Below, piece by piece: positions 7,652 to 16,635 of a stretch of 64,000 nucleotides of DNA. Position 1 is the stretch's first letter. Each line of letters starts with the position of its first letter. The notes under the pieces are model-generated. The model had not been told where the DNA came from. It did no database searches and saw only the letters and a list, made by a program, of their open reading frames with translations. The translations under genes and the position numbers were made by a program. The stretch is from Arthrobacter horti (GTDB lineage Bacteria > Actinomycetota > Actinomycetes > Actinomycetales > Micrococcaceae), in the NCBI RefSeq assembly GCF_030731045.1, contig NZ_JAVALS010000003.1, forward strand, positions 124,001-188,000, in the 5' to 3' direction.

Positions 7652-8191
7652 GTGATCTTCACCCCTGACACCGAGTCGGCGCTGCGCACGGCCGTCAATC
7701 TCATCAACTCGGGTGCGAACGGCGCGGAGCTGCTGGACGACGACGCGGAACTGACTCAGTTCCTGGCCCGGGAGGGGTTCTACGGTTCACGGACCCATGA
7801 GGGCGCCGAGCTGGAGTCGATCCACCGGCTGCGCGGCACCTTGCGCACGCTGTGGACATCCGAGGCGGACGAGGCCGCGGAGCTGGTGAACGGCATCCTC
7901 CGGGACGTCCATGCCCTGCCGCAGCTCATGAAGCATGACGGCCTGGACTGGCACCTGCACGGCACCACCCACGCGGCTCCCCTGGCCGACCGTATGGGCG
8001 CGGAGGCCGCCATGGCCATCCTCGACGTGATCCGCTCACAGGAGCTCTCGCGGTTGCTGGTCTGCGCCGCGGACGACTGCGACGCCGTCGTGCTGGATCT
8101 GAGCCGGAACCGCTCCAAGCGCTTCTGCGACACGGGCAATTGCGCCAACCGCACGCACGTGGCCGCCTACCGGGCGCGGCAACGGGGCTGA
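7652..8191 (+). CDS. CGNR-type zinc-finger / ABATE-domain protein
   Basis: This 179-residue protein has the ABATE domain (residues 1 to about 125) followed by a C-terminal zinc finger with Cys at about 138, 143, 159 and 164. It ends with HVAAYRARQRG, typical of CGNR proteins. The usual Cys-Gly-Asn-Arg reads C-A-N-R here (TGNCANR). The family is thought to be transcriptional regulators related to stress or metabolism. GTG is the start, preceded by AAGGAGTCAAC. It may regulate the divergent EamA exporter, which is inferred from position only. Confidence 0.88.
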   Translation: MIFTPDTESALRTAVNLINSGANGAELLDDDAELTQFLAREGFYGSRTHEGAELESIHRLRGTLRTLWTSEADEAAELVNGILRDVHALPQLMKHDGLDWHLHGTTHAAPLADRMGAEAAMAILDVIRSQELSRLLVCAADDCDAVVLDLSRNRSKRFCDTGNCANRTHVAAYRARQRG

Positions 8192-8267
8192 ACGCGGACC
8201 AACTGGTCGGGACCATGTGTCGCTTCCAGGCACTCTGAACGACAGTTGCTCCCGACCAGTTGGGAAA

Positions 8268-9242
8268 TCAGCGTCCGACCTTGCCCATCAGGGAGGCGAT
8301 GGGGCGCAGGAAGACCGGGCGGGCGAGCAGCCAGGCACCCGCCATGACCACCAGCGAGACCACGAAGAGCCAGAAGCCCAGCCAGTCGCCGCCGTCGTGG
8401 TTGCCGTACATGTGGTTGAGGTTCCGCAACGCACCGGTGGCCAGCACCAGGAACACGTGCACCGCCACGAAGGCCACGAAGTAGATCATGACGGGGAAGT
8501 GGATCCTCCGGGCCAGCTCCAGCGGGTAGACCTTGTTGACGGCCGCCTTCTTGGGCCAGGCGCCGGACATCCGGAGGCCGGTCAGGAACGCCAGTGGGGC
8601 GGCGATGAAGACGGTCACGAAGTACGTCAGCATCTGCAGCGCGTTGTAGTTGGCCCAGCCGTTCTCCGTGGGCCAGTTCAGCGAGGCGTACTGGATGCCC
8701 GCGGACACGGCGTTGGGGATCGCGTCCCAGCTGGTCGGCACGATCCGGACCCAGTGCCCGGTGGCGAACAGCAGGACCGCGAACACCACGCCGTTGAGCA
8801 CCCAGAGGGCGTCCAGGCACAGGTGGAACCAGAGGTCCAGGGAGATCTTGGTGGGCGGGTTCTTCGTCTTGATGAAGCCCTTGTTGTTGCGCGTGAAGTA
8901 TGCGGCGGGCCGCTGTACGGTGCGCACCTGGATGCCGGAGCGCACGATCAGCAACAGGAAGAAGGCATTGAGGAAGTGCTGCCAGTTCAGCCAGAGAGGC
9001 AGGCCGTCAGCCGTGCCGGCGGGCAGTTCAGCGCGGCCGGGATAAGTGCGGATGAAGTCCTGGCCGGCGGTCGTGGACCGGAACCAGATGGCCAGCAGGA
9101 CGAGTACGACGGCGCCGGCGATCACTGCGCCCGCGGTCACCAGGGTCTTCCGGGAGGGAAGGCCGAGGCCGCCTGATCGCTTACTCCCTCGCGAACCGCC
9201 GGGTGTGCGGGACGCCTTGGGGGCCTGGGGGGCTCGGGACAT
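8268..9242 (-). CDS. Cytochrome b/b6-domain membrane protein
   Basis: A 324-residue membrane protein with about six helices. Histidines lie in helices as expected for b-heme ligands (NWQHFLNAFF, DLWFHLCLDALW, RRIHFPVMIY, FVAVHVFLV). The N-terminus is basic with one TM segment (AGAVIAGAVVLVLLA). Such proteins usually anchor and accept electrons from a periplasmic molybdopterin oxidoreductase, but none is adjacent. The start ATG at 9242 follows GAGGTG at 10 bases; an upstream in-frame ATG at 9284 lacks a ribosome site. Partner and pathway are unknown. Confidence 0.85.
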   Translation of the reverse strand: MSRAPQAPKASRTPGGSRGSKRSGGLGLPSRKTLVTAGAVIAGAVVLVLLAIWFRSTTAGQDFIRTYPGRAELPAGTADGLPLWLNWQHFLNAFFLLLIVRSGIQVRTVQRPAAYFTRNNKGFIKTKNPPTKISLDLWFHLCLDALWVLNGVVFAVLLFATGHWVRIVPTSWDAIPNAVSAGIQYASLNWPTENGWANYNALQMLTYFVTVFIAAPLAFLTGLRMSGAWPKKAAVNKVYPLELARRIHFPVMIYFVAFVAVHVFLVLATGALRNLNHMYGNHDGGDWLGFWLFVVSLVVMAGAWLLARPVFLRPIASLMGKVGR

Positions 9243-9349
9243 GGCCGGGACACCTCGTCTGTTCTCGGCGCCCGGATGTGGCACCGTCCAGGGCTGCGTA
9301 CTTGCCAGCAGCGCGGTGCAGCCAGTGTAACGAGTCCAGGGTCTTCTCC

Positions 9350-9673
9350 CTAGTGAGAGGAGGGTTCCTCGTCTTCTGGCTTCTCAGAAGCGTCCGGCTT
9401 GCCGGCGGACCGGTTCACGCCGGAACCCTCGCCCAGATGAGGTGCGTTGTCCTTGTGGGTCAGGGACAGCATGGCAGCCATGACGAGCGTGACGATGAAG
9501 GCGATCCCCGCGCCGGTGAAGGCCAGGTCGAAACGCGGGGTCTTGGCGCTGCCACCGGAGGCGAAGATCAGGACGGCGAAGAACGCGAGCACGGTCCAGA
9601 ACGCGGAGAACATCAGGGGACCCTTGATGGACGACCGCACCGATCGCTGTTCCTCCGGGTGTTTCTGGGCCAC
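9350..9673 (-). CDS. Small two-TM membrane protein
   Basis: 107 residues: a basic N-terminus, TM1 around FSAFWTVLAFFAVLIFA, a short loop (SGGSAKTPRF), TM2 around AGIAFIVTLVMAAMLSL and a hydrophilic acidic tail. GTG start with AGGAG at 7-base spacing. The family is not recognised. It lies upstream of the cytochrome b gene on the same strand with a gap of about 100 bp. Confidence 0.7.
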   Translation of the reverse strand: MAQKHPEEQRSVRSSIKGPLMFSAFWTVLAFFAVLIFASGGSAKTPRFDLAFTGAGIAFIVTLVMAAMLSLTHKDNAPHLGEGSGVNRSAGKPDASEKPEDEEPSSH

Positions 9674-9776
9674 GCGTCCGCTCCTGAGCTCGTGTCGTGC
9701 TGATCCTGGCAGCCTCTGGGCTGCCCCGGCGCCGCACCGGCGGCGTGGTTCTACCGGTCGTAGAACCGTATTAAGT

Positions 9777-10391
9777 CTACGCTTCCGCCGCGGCGGCCTG
9801 TACCCGGACGTCGTGCCGCAGGGAGAGGGCCCCCAGAGCCCACAGCACGCCGGTCAGGACGGCGCCGCCGCCGGCCACACCGAGCAGCGCGTGAGCCCCC
9901 AGGGAGATGAAGAACGGCAGGAGCAGGGCCGTGCCCAGCGCGATCACGCCGGCGATCAGCCGGTCCCGGCCCAGGACTCGGGCCTCCTCGGAGCCGCGCC
10001 TCTTGAGCGAAAGGCCCACCTCCACGGCGCCGGCGAGGGCGAGCCCCGCGGACAGTGCCATGGTGACGCCGGAATCCGTCACCGGATTCACCAGCAGAAC
10101 GACGACGGCGGCCAGCAGCTGCGCACCCGCCGCGACACGGAGGGGGAGCCGGGAGTCCGGCGTCGCCAGCTGCGCGGCCCAGGCGAAGACGGCCGCGAGC
10201 AGGACCAGGTAGGCGAGAACGGCGCCCTGGTACACGGCCAGGCTGGGCTGACCCCAGAAGATGGTGAGCGCACCGAAGCCGAGGCAGACGAGCGCCCGGA
10301 CCATCAGCGGAAGCCAGAGGCGCCCGGTCTCAGCGGGGATCCGGGGGGCGGCGTCCTGCGCGGGCTGGGGGTTTTCCTGGTCCTTGGTCAC
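9777..10391 (-). CDS. Multi-pass membrane protein of unknown function
   Basis: 204 residues with about six hydrophobic helices and short loops, for example LMVRALVCLGFGALTIFW, GAVLAYLVLLAAVFAWAA and VIALGTALLLPFFISLG. The build resembles DUF308/HdeD-like proteins (three helix pairs), but I cannot assign the family firmly. The start is GTG (MTKDQENP) with only a weak ribosome site. The Ala-rich C-terminus is short and cytoplasmic. Confidence 0.7.
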   Translation of the reverse strand: MTKDQENPQPAQDAAPRIPAETGRLWLPLMVRALVCLGFGALTIFWGQPSLAVYQGAVLAYLVLLAAVFAWAAQLATPDSRLPLRVAAGAQLLAAVVVLLVNPVTDSGVTMALSAGLALAGAVEVGLSLKRRGSEEARVLGRDRLIAGVIALGTALLLPFFISLGAHALLGVAGGGAVLTGVLWALGALSLRHDVRVQAAAAEA

Positions 10392-10462
10392 GCTGCCCAG
10401 TTTAAAGCCGCGGACCCCACGGACCCAATCGGGCGCCTGTGCGCGGGGTCAGGCCGGCAGGG

Positions 10463-11818
10463 TCAGGTCCCGGCCACCATCCAACGGTCGCCTCGAGCCC
10501 GCACCCCGAGCGTCAATGCCCTTGCGGACATATACCCCAAACCGAATGCGGCCCAGAGCCAGAACAGCCCACCCGGCCCACCCGTATGAGTCAGGAACAC
10601 CGCCAGCAGGAGGGGAGCGTAGATCGCCACGTTCACCACACCGGCCAAGGCCAGGTACCGGGCGTCGCCGGCGCCGATCAGCACGCCGTCCAGCACGAAG
10701 ACGAAGCCTGCCACGGGCTGCCCGAGCGCCAGGACCCAGAGCGCGGCGGTGAGGGCCTGGTGGACCTGCGTGTCCGGCGTGAACAGCCAGCCCACCCAGG
10801 GGGCGGCAAGGGCGAGCAGCACACCGGTCACCACGCCGAAGCCGAGGCCCCAGCGCATCATGGTCCGGGTGAGTTCACGGACTCTTGTGAGGCGCTGCGC
10901 GCCGAGCTCCTTGCCGATGAGCGCCTGGGCGGCGATGGCCAGGGCGTCCAGGGCGAAGGCGAGGAAACTGAACATGGTCATGGTCAGCTGATGTGCGGCG
11001 AGATTGACGGGGCCCTGGGCGCTGGCCACGAACACCGTGGCCAGAATGGCGCCACGCATCGACGCGGTGCGGAGCATGAGCCAGGACCCCACCTGGGCCA
11101 GCGCCCGGACACCCGGAAGATGCGGGAGCATGGATACGCCCAGGCGGGAGGCCCTCCGGGCGACCATCACGATGTAGACCAGGGCCATGAGCCACTGGGC
11201 GATACTGGTGCCGAGAGCCGATCCGGCCACGGACATCCCCGCACCGTAGACCAGGACCCAGTTCAGGATGATGTTCAGCCCGAATCCGGCGCCCGCCACC
11301 ACAAGAGGCGTGCGGGTGTCCTGGAAGCCCCGCAGCACACCGGTGCCGGCGAACACCAGCAGCATCGCCACCAGCCCCGGGAGAGACCAAAGCAGGTACT
11401 CGACCGCGAAGCCCAGCACGGCGTCGTCGCCCGCTCCCATGACGGTGAGCAGAGGACGGGCCGCCCAGGCGCCCGCCAGAGCCAGCACCACGCCCAAGGC
11501 TCCGGCCAGCCAGAGGCCGTCGCGGCCGGCCGCGAGGGCCCGCGCGGGGTCTCCCGCACCCACCAGACGCGCGACGGCGGGAGTGGTCGAGTAGGCCAGG
11601 AACACCATGAGGCCGACGGCCGTCTGCAGCACAGTCGTCGCAAGGCCCGCGCCGGCCAGTTCGGAGACCCCGAGGTGGCCCAGGATGGCCGAATCGGCAA
11701 GCAGGAAGAGCGGCTCGGCGATGAGGGCGCCGAACGCCGGGATGGCCAGGCGAAGGATCTCGCGGCCGATGTGCCGCTCAGCGGTGGCGGCCTGCCCTGT
11801 GCCGACGTCCCGGGACAT
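10463..11818 (-). CDS. MATE-family efflux transporter
   Basis: A 451-residue, 12-helix membrane protein of the MATE/DinF type. It opens with REILRLAIPAFGALIAEPLFLLADSAILGHLG, whose LAIPA and ADSAILG elements are the first-helix MATE signature. The two halves repeat this pattern (VNLAAHQLTMTMFSF). It would export cationic drugs or metabolites in exchange for Na+ or H+. Its ATG overlaps the dnaB stop by one base (TGATG), so expression is coupled to the replicative helicase. This arrangement is seen in related actinobacteria, with no known functional link. Confidence 0.92.
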   Translation of the reverse strand: MSRDVGTGQAATAERHIGREILRLAIPAFGALIAEPLFLLADSAILGHLGVSELAGAGLATTVLQTAVGLMVFLAYSTTPAVARLVGAGDPARALAAGRDGLWLAGALGVVLALAGAWAARPLLTVMGAGDDAVLGFAVEYLLWSLPGLVAMLLVFAGTGVLRGFQDTRTPLVVAGAGFGLNIILNWVLVYGAGMSVAGSALGTSIAQWLMALVYIVMVARRASRLGVSMLPHLPGVRALAQVGSWLMLRTASMRGAILATVFVASAQGPVNLAAHQLTMTMFSFLAFALDALAIAAQALIGKELGAQRLTRVRELTRTMMRWGLGFGVVTGVLLALAAPWVGWLFTPDTQVHQALTAALWVLALGQPVAGFVFVLDGVLIGAGDARYLALAGVVNVAIYAPLLLAVFLTHTGGPGGLFWLWAAFGLGYMSARALTLGVRARGDRWMVAGT

Positions 11819-13191
11819 CAGAAGCCCTCTTGCTCTGCGGCCATGTCCTTGAAGCGCGAGTACCGGCCCTGGAAGGCCACCACGAGGTCCTTGGTGGGAC
11901 CGTTACGGTGCTTGGCGATGAGGATGTCCGCCTCGCCTGCGCGCGGGGTCTCCTTGTCATAGACCTCTTCACGGTGCAGCAGGATGACCATGTCCGCGTC
12001 CTGCTCGATCGAGCCGGATTCACGGAGGTCGGAGACCATGGGCCGCTTGTCCGTGCGCTGTTCCGAACCACGGTTCAGCTGGGACAGGGCGATCACGGGG
12101 ACCTGGAGCTCCTTGGCGAGCAGCTTGAGGGCACGGGAGAACTCGGAGACCTCTTGCTGACGCGACTCGACCTTCTTGCCGCTGGTCATCAGCTGGAGGT
12201 AGTCGAGAATGACCATTTTCAGACCGTGCTGCTGCTTGAGGCGCCGGCATTTGGCGCGGATCTCCATGAGGGTCATGTTGGGGCTGTCGTCGATGAAGAG
12301 GGGGGCCTCGTTCATGCTGGCCATGCTGCTGGCGATCTTGTCCCACTGGTCCTGCTTCACGGTGCCTCGGCGGAGGTCCTGCAGATTGATCTCCGCCTCG
12401 GCGGAGATCAGACGCATGGCGATCTCATTCCGGCCCATTTCCAGGGAGAAGAAGACGGTGGGGAGGTGATTGGCGATCGCGGCGGACCGCGCGAAGTCCA
12501 GGGCGAAGGTCGACTTGCCGACGGCGGGACGGGCGGCGATGACGATCATCTGGCCGGGGTGCAGGCCGTGGGTGAGTTCGTCGAACTCGCGGAAGCCGCT
12601 GGGGATCCCGGAAATGCCACCGGTCTGGGTGCCGGCGGCCTCGATCTCATCCAGCGTGGGCTCCATGACGTCTTTCAGCGCCACGTAGTCCTCGGTGGTG
12701 GTCCGCTCGGCCACGGCGTACACCTCGGCCTGGGCCTGGTTGACCAGGTCCTCCACTTCGCCGTCCTGGCCGTAGCCGAGCTGGACGATCTTGGTGCCGG
12801 CCGTGATGAGGCGGCGCAGCACGGCACGTTCGGCCACGATGTCCGCGTAGTAGTTGGCGTTGGCCGCCGTGGGCACGGTCTGGAGCAGTTCGTGCAGGTA
12901 GGCGGGGCCGCCGATGCGGTTGATCTCGCCGCGCTTGGTGAGTTCGTCAGAGACGGTGACCGCGTCCACGGGTTCGCCGCGGGAGTCGAGGTCCAGGATC
13001 GCGTCGAAGACGGCCTCGTGCGCCGGGCGGTAGAAGTCCGCACCCCGCATGACCTCGCTGACGCTGGAGATCGCGTCCTTGGAGAGCATCATGGCGCCGA
13101 GCACCGACTGCTCCGCCGCGATGTCCTGCGGGGGAGTTCTTACGTCATCATGACGCGGGCCGTCCATGGCTTCGATGGGGGCTGCCGACAC
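11818..13191 (-). CDS. dnaB: Replicative DNA helicase
   Basis: A 457-residue hexameric 5'-3' helicase that unwinds DNA ahead of the fork. The N-terminal DnaG-interaction domain (IAAEQSVLGAMMLSK onward) is followed by the RecA-like core. Walker A is ARPAVGKST at about residue 220, Walker B is VILDYLQLM and the SQLNRGSEQR segment is present. There is no intein. The start is GTG. Upstream is a 500-bp region with a DnaA-box cluster (separate entry). It is separated here from the rpsF-rplI operon by several small genes. Confidence 0.97.
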   Translation of the reverse strand: MSAAPIEAMDGPRHDDVRTPPQDIAAEQSVLGAMMLSKDAISSVSEVMRGADFYRPAHEAVFDAILDLDSRGEPVDAVTVSDELTKRGEINRIGGPAYLHELLQTVPTAANANYYADIVAERAVLRRLITAGTKIVQLGYGQDGEVEDLVNQAQAEVYAVAERTTTEDYVALKDVMEPTLDEIEAAGTQTGGISGIPSGFREFDELTHGLHPGQMIVIAARPAVGKSTFALDFARSAAIANHLPTVFFSLEMGRNEIAMRLISAEAEINLQDLRRGTVKQDQWDKIASSMASMNEAPLFIDDSPNMTLMEIRAKCRRLKQQHGLKMVILDYLQLMTSGKKVESRQQEVSEFSRALKLLAKELQVPVIALSQLNRGSEQRTDKRPMVSDLRESGSIEQDADMVILLHREEVYDKETPRAGEADILIAKHRNGPTKDLVVAFQGRYSRFKDMAAEQEGF

Positions 13192-13696
13192 GATTGCCTT
13201 CTTTCACCGTACTGCTGTCCTGTCATGTGATTCTGCACCCCGACCCTGACAGGAATTCGCCGGCTCTCAGGCCCATGACGGCGTGGTGCGGCAGGCCCGG
13301 AGACGGGCCGCGGATCTGGGGGTACCCAGCTACGCTAGCCGGGTTTTCCACAGACTCCAAGCCCAGTTATCCCCAGCTCTGGGGATAACTTGTGGATGAC
13401 CGGGGATTACTTGTGCGAATCGCCGATCCACTTGTGGGTAAGTTGAGGAGGGAGTCGCACCAATTGCACTCTGACCTGCGATAACTCTGTCTACATCGTG
13501 TGGAGGGGAAGTTTTTCTCAGATTTTTTCATCCACAGGCCATAGGACCTTCTGTGGATAACAGGCCGCGAGGCGCGTGGCCACTGGAAACGCAGCACACA
13601 GCAGAACGCAGGGCGGAGTCCGCCCTGCGTTCTGCGCGCGGCCCTGCCAACAACGCGGCAATGGCATCCGAGCGATCTCGGCAACCCAGATGCGGA
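13192..13696. promoter_or_regulatory. dnaB upstream region with DnaA-box-like cluster
   Basis: About 500 bases without a gene. DnaA-box-like 9-mers occur at 13344 (TTTTCCACA), 13391 (TGTGGATGA), 13528 (TCATCCACA) and 13552 (TGTGGATAA, a perfect box). A palindrome at 13365-13390 has 11-bp arms AGTTATCCCCA and complement with loop GCTC, so each arm contains a TTATCCCCA variant. A T-rich stretch lies at 13510-13530. The dnaB promoter must be near 13200-13350. Confidence 0.6.
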
Positions 13697-13936
13697 TCAG
13701 AGCAGATCTCGGTCAGGGTCGATATCCCCTAAACCGAGCGCTCGTCGGTCGAGGCCGAAGGCATCCGCCTGCTGTTGCATCAGTGACACAACTTCGTGAT
13801 AAGCGAATAATCGTCCCAGTGAATACTGCTCATCGACCGGGTCAGCCGCGAGGCGCGCTTCCTTGGCCTCGACCGCCTGCCGGACGACGAGATCTCCGAG
13901 ATCGCGCAAGTACAGGGCGAACATCTCAGCTGACAT
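13697..13936 (-). CDS. Small hypothetical protein (79 aa)
   Basis: A 79-residue, acidic, predicted helical protein (MSAEMFALYLRDL..., ending in DIDPDRDLL). GGGAG lies 9 bases before the ATG at 13936; the frame continues upstream but becomes antisense to the L7/L12-like gene and is not credible there. It has no Cys and no TM segment. The family is not recognised. It is convergent with nothing and divergent from the L7/L12-like gene. Confidence 0.55.
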   Translation of the reverse strand: MSAEMFALYLRDLGDLVVRQAVEAKEARLAADPVDEQYSLGRLFAYHEVVSLMQQQADAFGLDRRALGLGDIDPDRDLL

Positions 13937-14128
13937 GACCATCGACTCCCAAGTGTCCGAGTGCCGGGCGAGAGCAAATCTCACCACAAACACGGTCAGC
14001 GTAACGCTGGGAAGCAGCCGACTCGAGACGCTCGTGCAGAAGGCCCAAAGTCTCGTCGCGCATTGCCGGTAGTCTTCCTGGCACCGCCGCGCCCTGCACC
14101 AATCCCCTCGCCGCTTAAGCTTGATCCT

Positions 14129-14683
14129 GTGGAACCGCTGCTGATCCCGTTGCTCATCCTGGCCGCCGTCGTCGTCATCGTCCTGTTCACGGCACGCCGC
14201 TTCCGCGGCGCGGAGAGGCAGGCGCCTGCCGCGCAGCAAGATCCCCGCGAACTCGCCCGGGAAGCCTCCCGCAAGCTGACCGCGGAGCAGCACCGGGCAC
14301 TGTATTCGCTCATCGCGCAGGAACAGCTCATCGGGGCCATCAAGATCTACCGCGAAGCCACCGGCGTCGGCCTGCGGGCCGCCAAGGACACCGTGCTGGC
14401 CATGGTCAAATACCCCCAGCCCTATCAGGCGCCGCGTCCGGCCGCCCCCGTGCCGGAGCCCACCGATGACAAGCGGCCGGAGGTCTTCGGCTACCGCTAC
14501 CGTGCGATCGCCAGCCGCGGCGAGACCACGCTGGAAGTCAGCAGCAATATGCTCAACGACCAGATCTACGGGCACATCCGGGACCTGGCCCAGGCCGGGG
14601 AGAAGGAGGAGGCCGCACGCCTGCTGGTGCGCCACTCCACGGTCTCTCTCGATGAAGCGCGCGACTTCATCGCACTGCTCTGA
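14129..14683 (+). CDS. Membrane-anchored protein with ribosomal L7/L12 C-terminal-like domain
   Basis: 184 residues. An N-terminal helix (LLIPLLILAAVVVIVLF) anchors it, followed by a coiled basic stretch. A short domain follows with TGVGLRAAKDTVLAMVK at about residues 78-94, which matches the L7/L12 C-terminal helix pair (VGLKEAKDLVE type). The C-terminal third is helical. GTG at 14129 was chosen: TAAGCT about 8 bases upstream looks like a -10 box, suggesting a leaderless message, and the earlier in-frame residues look non-coding. Such proteins are common in actinobacteria and are not ribosomal stalk components; function unknown. Confidence 0.7.
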   Translation: MEPLLIPLLILAAVVVIVLFTARRFRGAERQAPAAQQDPRELAREASRKLTAEQHRALYSLIAQEQLIGAIKIYREATGVGLRAAKDTVLAMVKYPQPYQAPRPAAPVPEPTDDKRPEVFGYRYRAIASRGETTLEVSSNMLNDQIYGHIRDLAQAGEKEEAARLLVRHSTVSLDEARDFIALL

Positions 14684-14719
14684 ATCCGGCGCGGGACGCC
14701 GGATTCAGAGCCTGGAACC

Positions 14720-15349
14720 TCAGGCCGCGGTGATCCCGGCCAGGAGCTGCTCGAAGGGCAGCGACACCATGTCGTCGGCCTTCTCACGCGCCGGGGCTTC
14801 GGCGACGATGCCGGCCAGCTCCCGCCCGGCCCGCGTGACGCGGGAGGCGAGCATGCCGCCCTGGCGGCCGTCGTCGGTGGAGCCCCAGTCCTGCGGCCCG
14901 GCGAAGACGGCGGTGGGGACCACGCGCGCCCGGAGGTAACCGAACAGCGGGCGCATGGCGTAGTCGAGGACCATCTGGTGCCGGTCCGTGCCGGCCGTGG
15001 CGCCCAGCAGCACCGGGGTGCCCTCGAGGGCCTTCGGGTCGATGACGTCGAAGAAGGACTTGAACAGTCCGCTGAAGCTGGCGCTGAAAACGGGGCTCAC
15101 GGCGATGATGGCGTCCGCCGTCTCGACGTCCTTGATGAGGTCGTCCAGGCGCGGAGCCGCGAAGCCGGTGACGAAGTTGTTGGCGATGTCCACCGCGTAG
15201 TCGCGCAGCTCGACGACGTGGATCTCAGCACCGACCCCCAGCTCGGTGAGCGAGGTCTGGGTGGCGACGGCCAGCTGGTCGGCCAGGAGGCGGCTGGAGG
15301 AGGGGACTCCCAGGCCGGCCGAGAGAACCATGATCTTACGGGGCTTCAT
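14720..15349 (-). CDS. NAD(P)H-dependent FMN reductase (CE1759/MsuE-like)
   Basis: A 209-residue flavodoxin-like protein. The N-terminal strand and phosphate loop VLSAGLGVPSSSRLLAD binds FMN, and ADAIIAVSPVFSASFSG carries the second FMN-contact loop. ATAGTDRHQMV follows. The family supplies reduced FMN to LLM-type monooxygenases. ATG at 15349 follows GGAG at 6 bases; 12 more codons upstream lack a ribosome site. No monooxygenase is next to it here, so the partner is elsewhere or absent. Confidence 0.88.
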   Translation of the reverse strand: MKPRKIMVLSAGLGVPSSSRLLADQLAVATQTSLTELGVGAEIHVVELRDYAVDIANNFVTGFAAPRLDDLIKDVETADAIIAVSPVFSASFSGLFKSFFDVIDPKALEGTPVLLGATAGTDRHQMVLDYAMRPLFGYLRARVVPTAVFAGPQDWGSTDDGRQGGMLASRVTRAGRELAGIVAEAPAREKADDMVSLPFEQLLAGITAA

Positions 15350-15460
15350 GACTGACTCCATCTGTTCCACTCTCCCATAGTACATGCATTTGCATTTACT
15401 TTCCTTAACGCGGAGAGTGAAGATCTATTCCCGGACCGTCCTGGATGCTTGGATGGGACT

Positions 15461-15886
15461 ATGGAACCCGTCTCCGGCCCGGATCCGGGCGCCCTCCTGG
15501 TGGAGGATCTGCTCGGCTCCCTGGAGAAAGCCGCCCAGCGCGACGACTCCCGCCTGCTGATGAAGCTGTTCGCCGGCATCGCCGGCCAGGAGCCCGTGCT
15601 GTGGACCGGCCGGATCATCGGCTTCGGCAGCTACCACTACCGCTACGACAGCGGCCGTCAGGGCGATGCCCCGGCGCTGGGCTTCTCGCCGCGCAAAGGG
15701 ACCTTCGCCCTCTACGGCCTCCTGGTCACGGACGATGCCGGGGAGTTCCTGGCCGCTCTGGGCAAGCACCGCAGAGGCGTGGGGTGCCTGTACGTGAACA
15801 AGCTGTCCGAGGTGGACCTGGACGTCCTGGGCGAGCTCGCACGGCGCGGGTACGCGTACACCATGGCGGAGCTCCACCGCCCTTAG
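15461..15886 (+). CDS. DUF1801-domain protein
   Basis: A 141-residue protein with the DUF1801 pattern: an N-terminal helix, then WTGRIIGFGSYHYRYDSGRQGD and GFSPRKGTFALYG, which are the conserved family blocks, and a C-terminal KLSEVDLDVLGEL helix. The fold resembles frataxin/YdhG-like proteins, and the biochemical role is unknown. ATG at 15461 is preferred over a TTG 12 bases upstream. It overlaps the convergent HAD gene by four bases. Confidence 0.88.
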   Translation: MEPVSGPDPGALLVEDLLGSLEKAAQRDDSRLLMKLFAGIAGQEPVLWTGRIIGFGSYHYRYDSGRQGDAPALGFSPRKGTFALYGLLVTDDAGEFLAALGKHRRGVGCLYVNKLSEVDLDVLGELARRGYAYTMAELHRP

Positions 15887-16539
15887 GGGAGGCGGCGAAG
15901 GTGCTGGAGGACGTCGCTGAGCCGGTGCACCATGGGACCCTGCGCATCATCCCTGGGCTGCTGATGCCCGCCGGCGAAGCGGAGGAAGCGGACGTTGAGA
16001 TCCTGCGCGATCTCCTCGTCATGATTGGTGTCGCCGATCATCAGCACTCGGCCAGGGTCATGGCCGGATGCCTTCAGCCAGGCGTGGACCACGTCGGCTT
16101 TGGATGGCATGTAGGCGTCGGCGATGCCGAGGACCTGCGCGAAGTGGTCGGTCAGATCGTGCGGGGCCATCTGTTCGGCGAGCGTGCGTTCCAGCGTGGC
16201 CGAGATGAGCACCTGCTGGACGCCCAGGGCGGTGACGGCGGACAGGGTGCTCCGCGCCTCCGCATGCAGGGCGGCGACGCCGACCTGCGCGGCGAACAGC
16301 TCAAGGTACCGGGAGGCAGCCAGGCGGAAGTCATCTTCTCCGATGCCGAGCCGCGCGTAGAAGTCGCGGATCGGGAACCCGAAAGCCCTCCGGTAGGAGA
16401 CCGGATCCTGAAGGACCGGCAGCCCTCGTTCGGACAGGACCGAGTTCATCGCGGCCCGGGCGATCTCCACGTCATCCAGCAGCGTCCCGTTCCAGTCCCA
16501 GCACACGACGTCGACGGCGGTCAGGTTCGGGAAGGTCAC
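15883..16539 (-). CDS. HAD-family hydrolase
   Basis: 218 residues with all four HAD motifs. Motif I is DWNGT at 15-19 (nucleophile Asp15; the general acid position is Asn rather than Asp, as W-N-G in some phosphoglycolate-phosphatase-like members). Motif II is VLISAT, motif III is the Lys in MPSKADV, and motif IV is GDTNHDEEIA. A cap domain lies between motifs I and II. Probably a small-molecule phosphatase; substrate unknown. GTG start. Confidence 0.88.
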   Translation of the reverse strand: MTFPNLTAVDVVCWDWNGTLLDDVEIARAAMNSVLSERGLPVLQDPVSYRRAFGFPIRDFYARLGIGEDDFRLAASRYLELFAAQVGVAALHAEARSTLSAVTALGVQQVLISATLERTLAEQMAPHDLTDHFAQVLGIADAYMPSKADVVHAWLKASGHDPGRVLMIGDTNHDEEIAQDLNVRFLRFAGGHQQPRDDAQGPMVHRLSDVLQHLRRLP

Positions 16540-16587
16540 GGCGTCCAGTGTTCCACATCGCCCTGGGCCGGGCGGTGCGTTAACGGC

Positions 16588-16621
16588 GGAAGGCGCCCCA
16601 CCCGAGGGTGGAGCGCCTTCC
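16588..16621 (-). terminator. Terminator of the rpsF-ssb-rpsR-rplI operon
   Basis: A near-perfect inverted repeat of about 15 bp (GGAAGGCGC...CCACCC against its complement) with a 3-base loop lies just downstream of rplI. No strong T-run follows. Confidence 0.7.
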
Positions 16622-16635
16622 GAAGTCCGTTGCTA

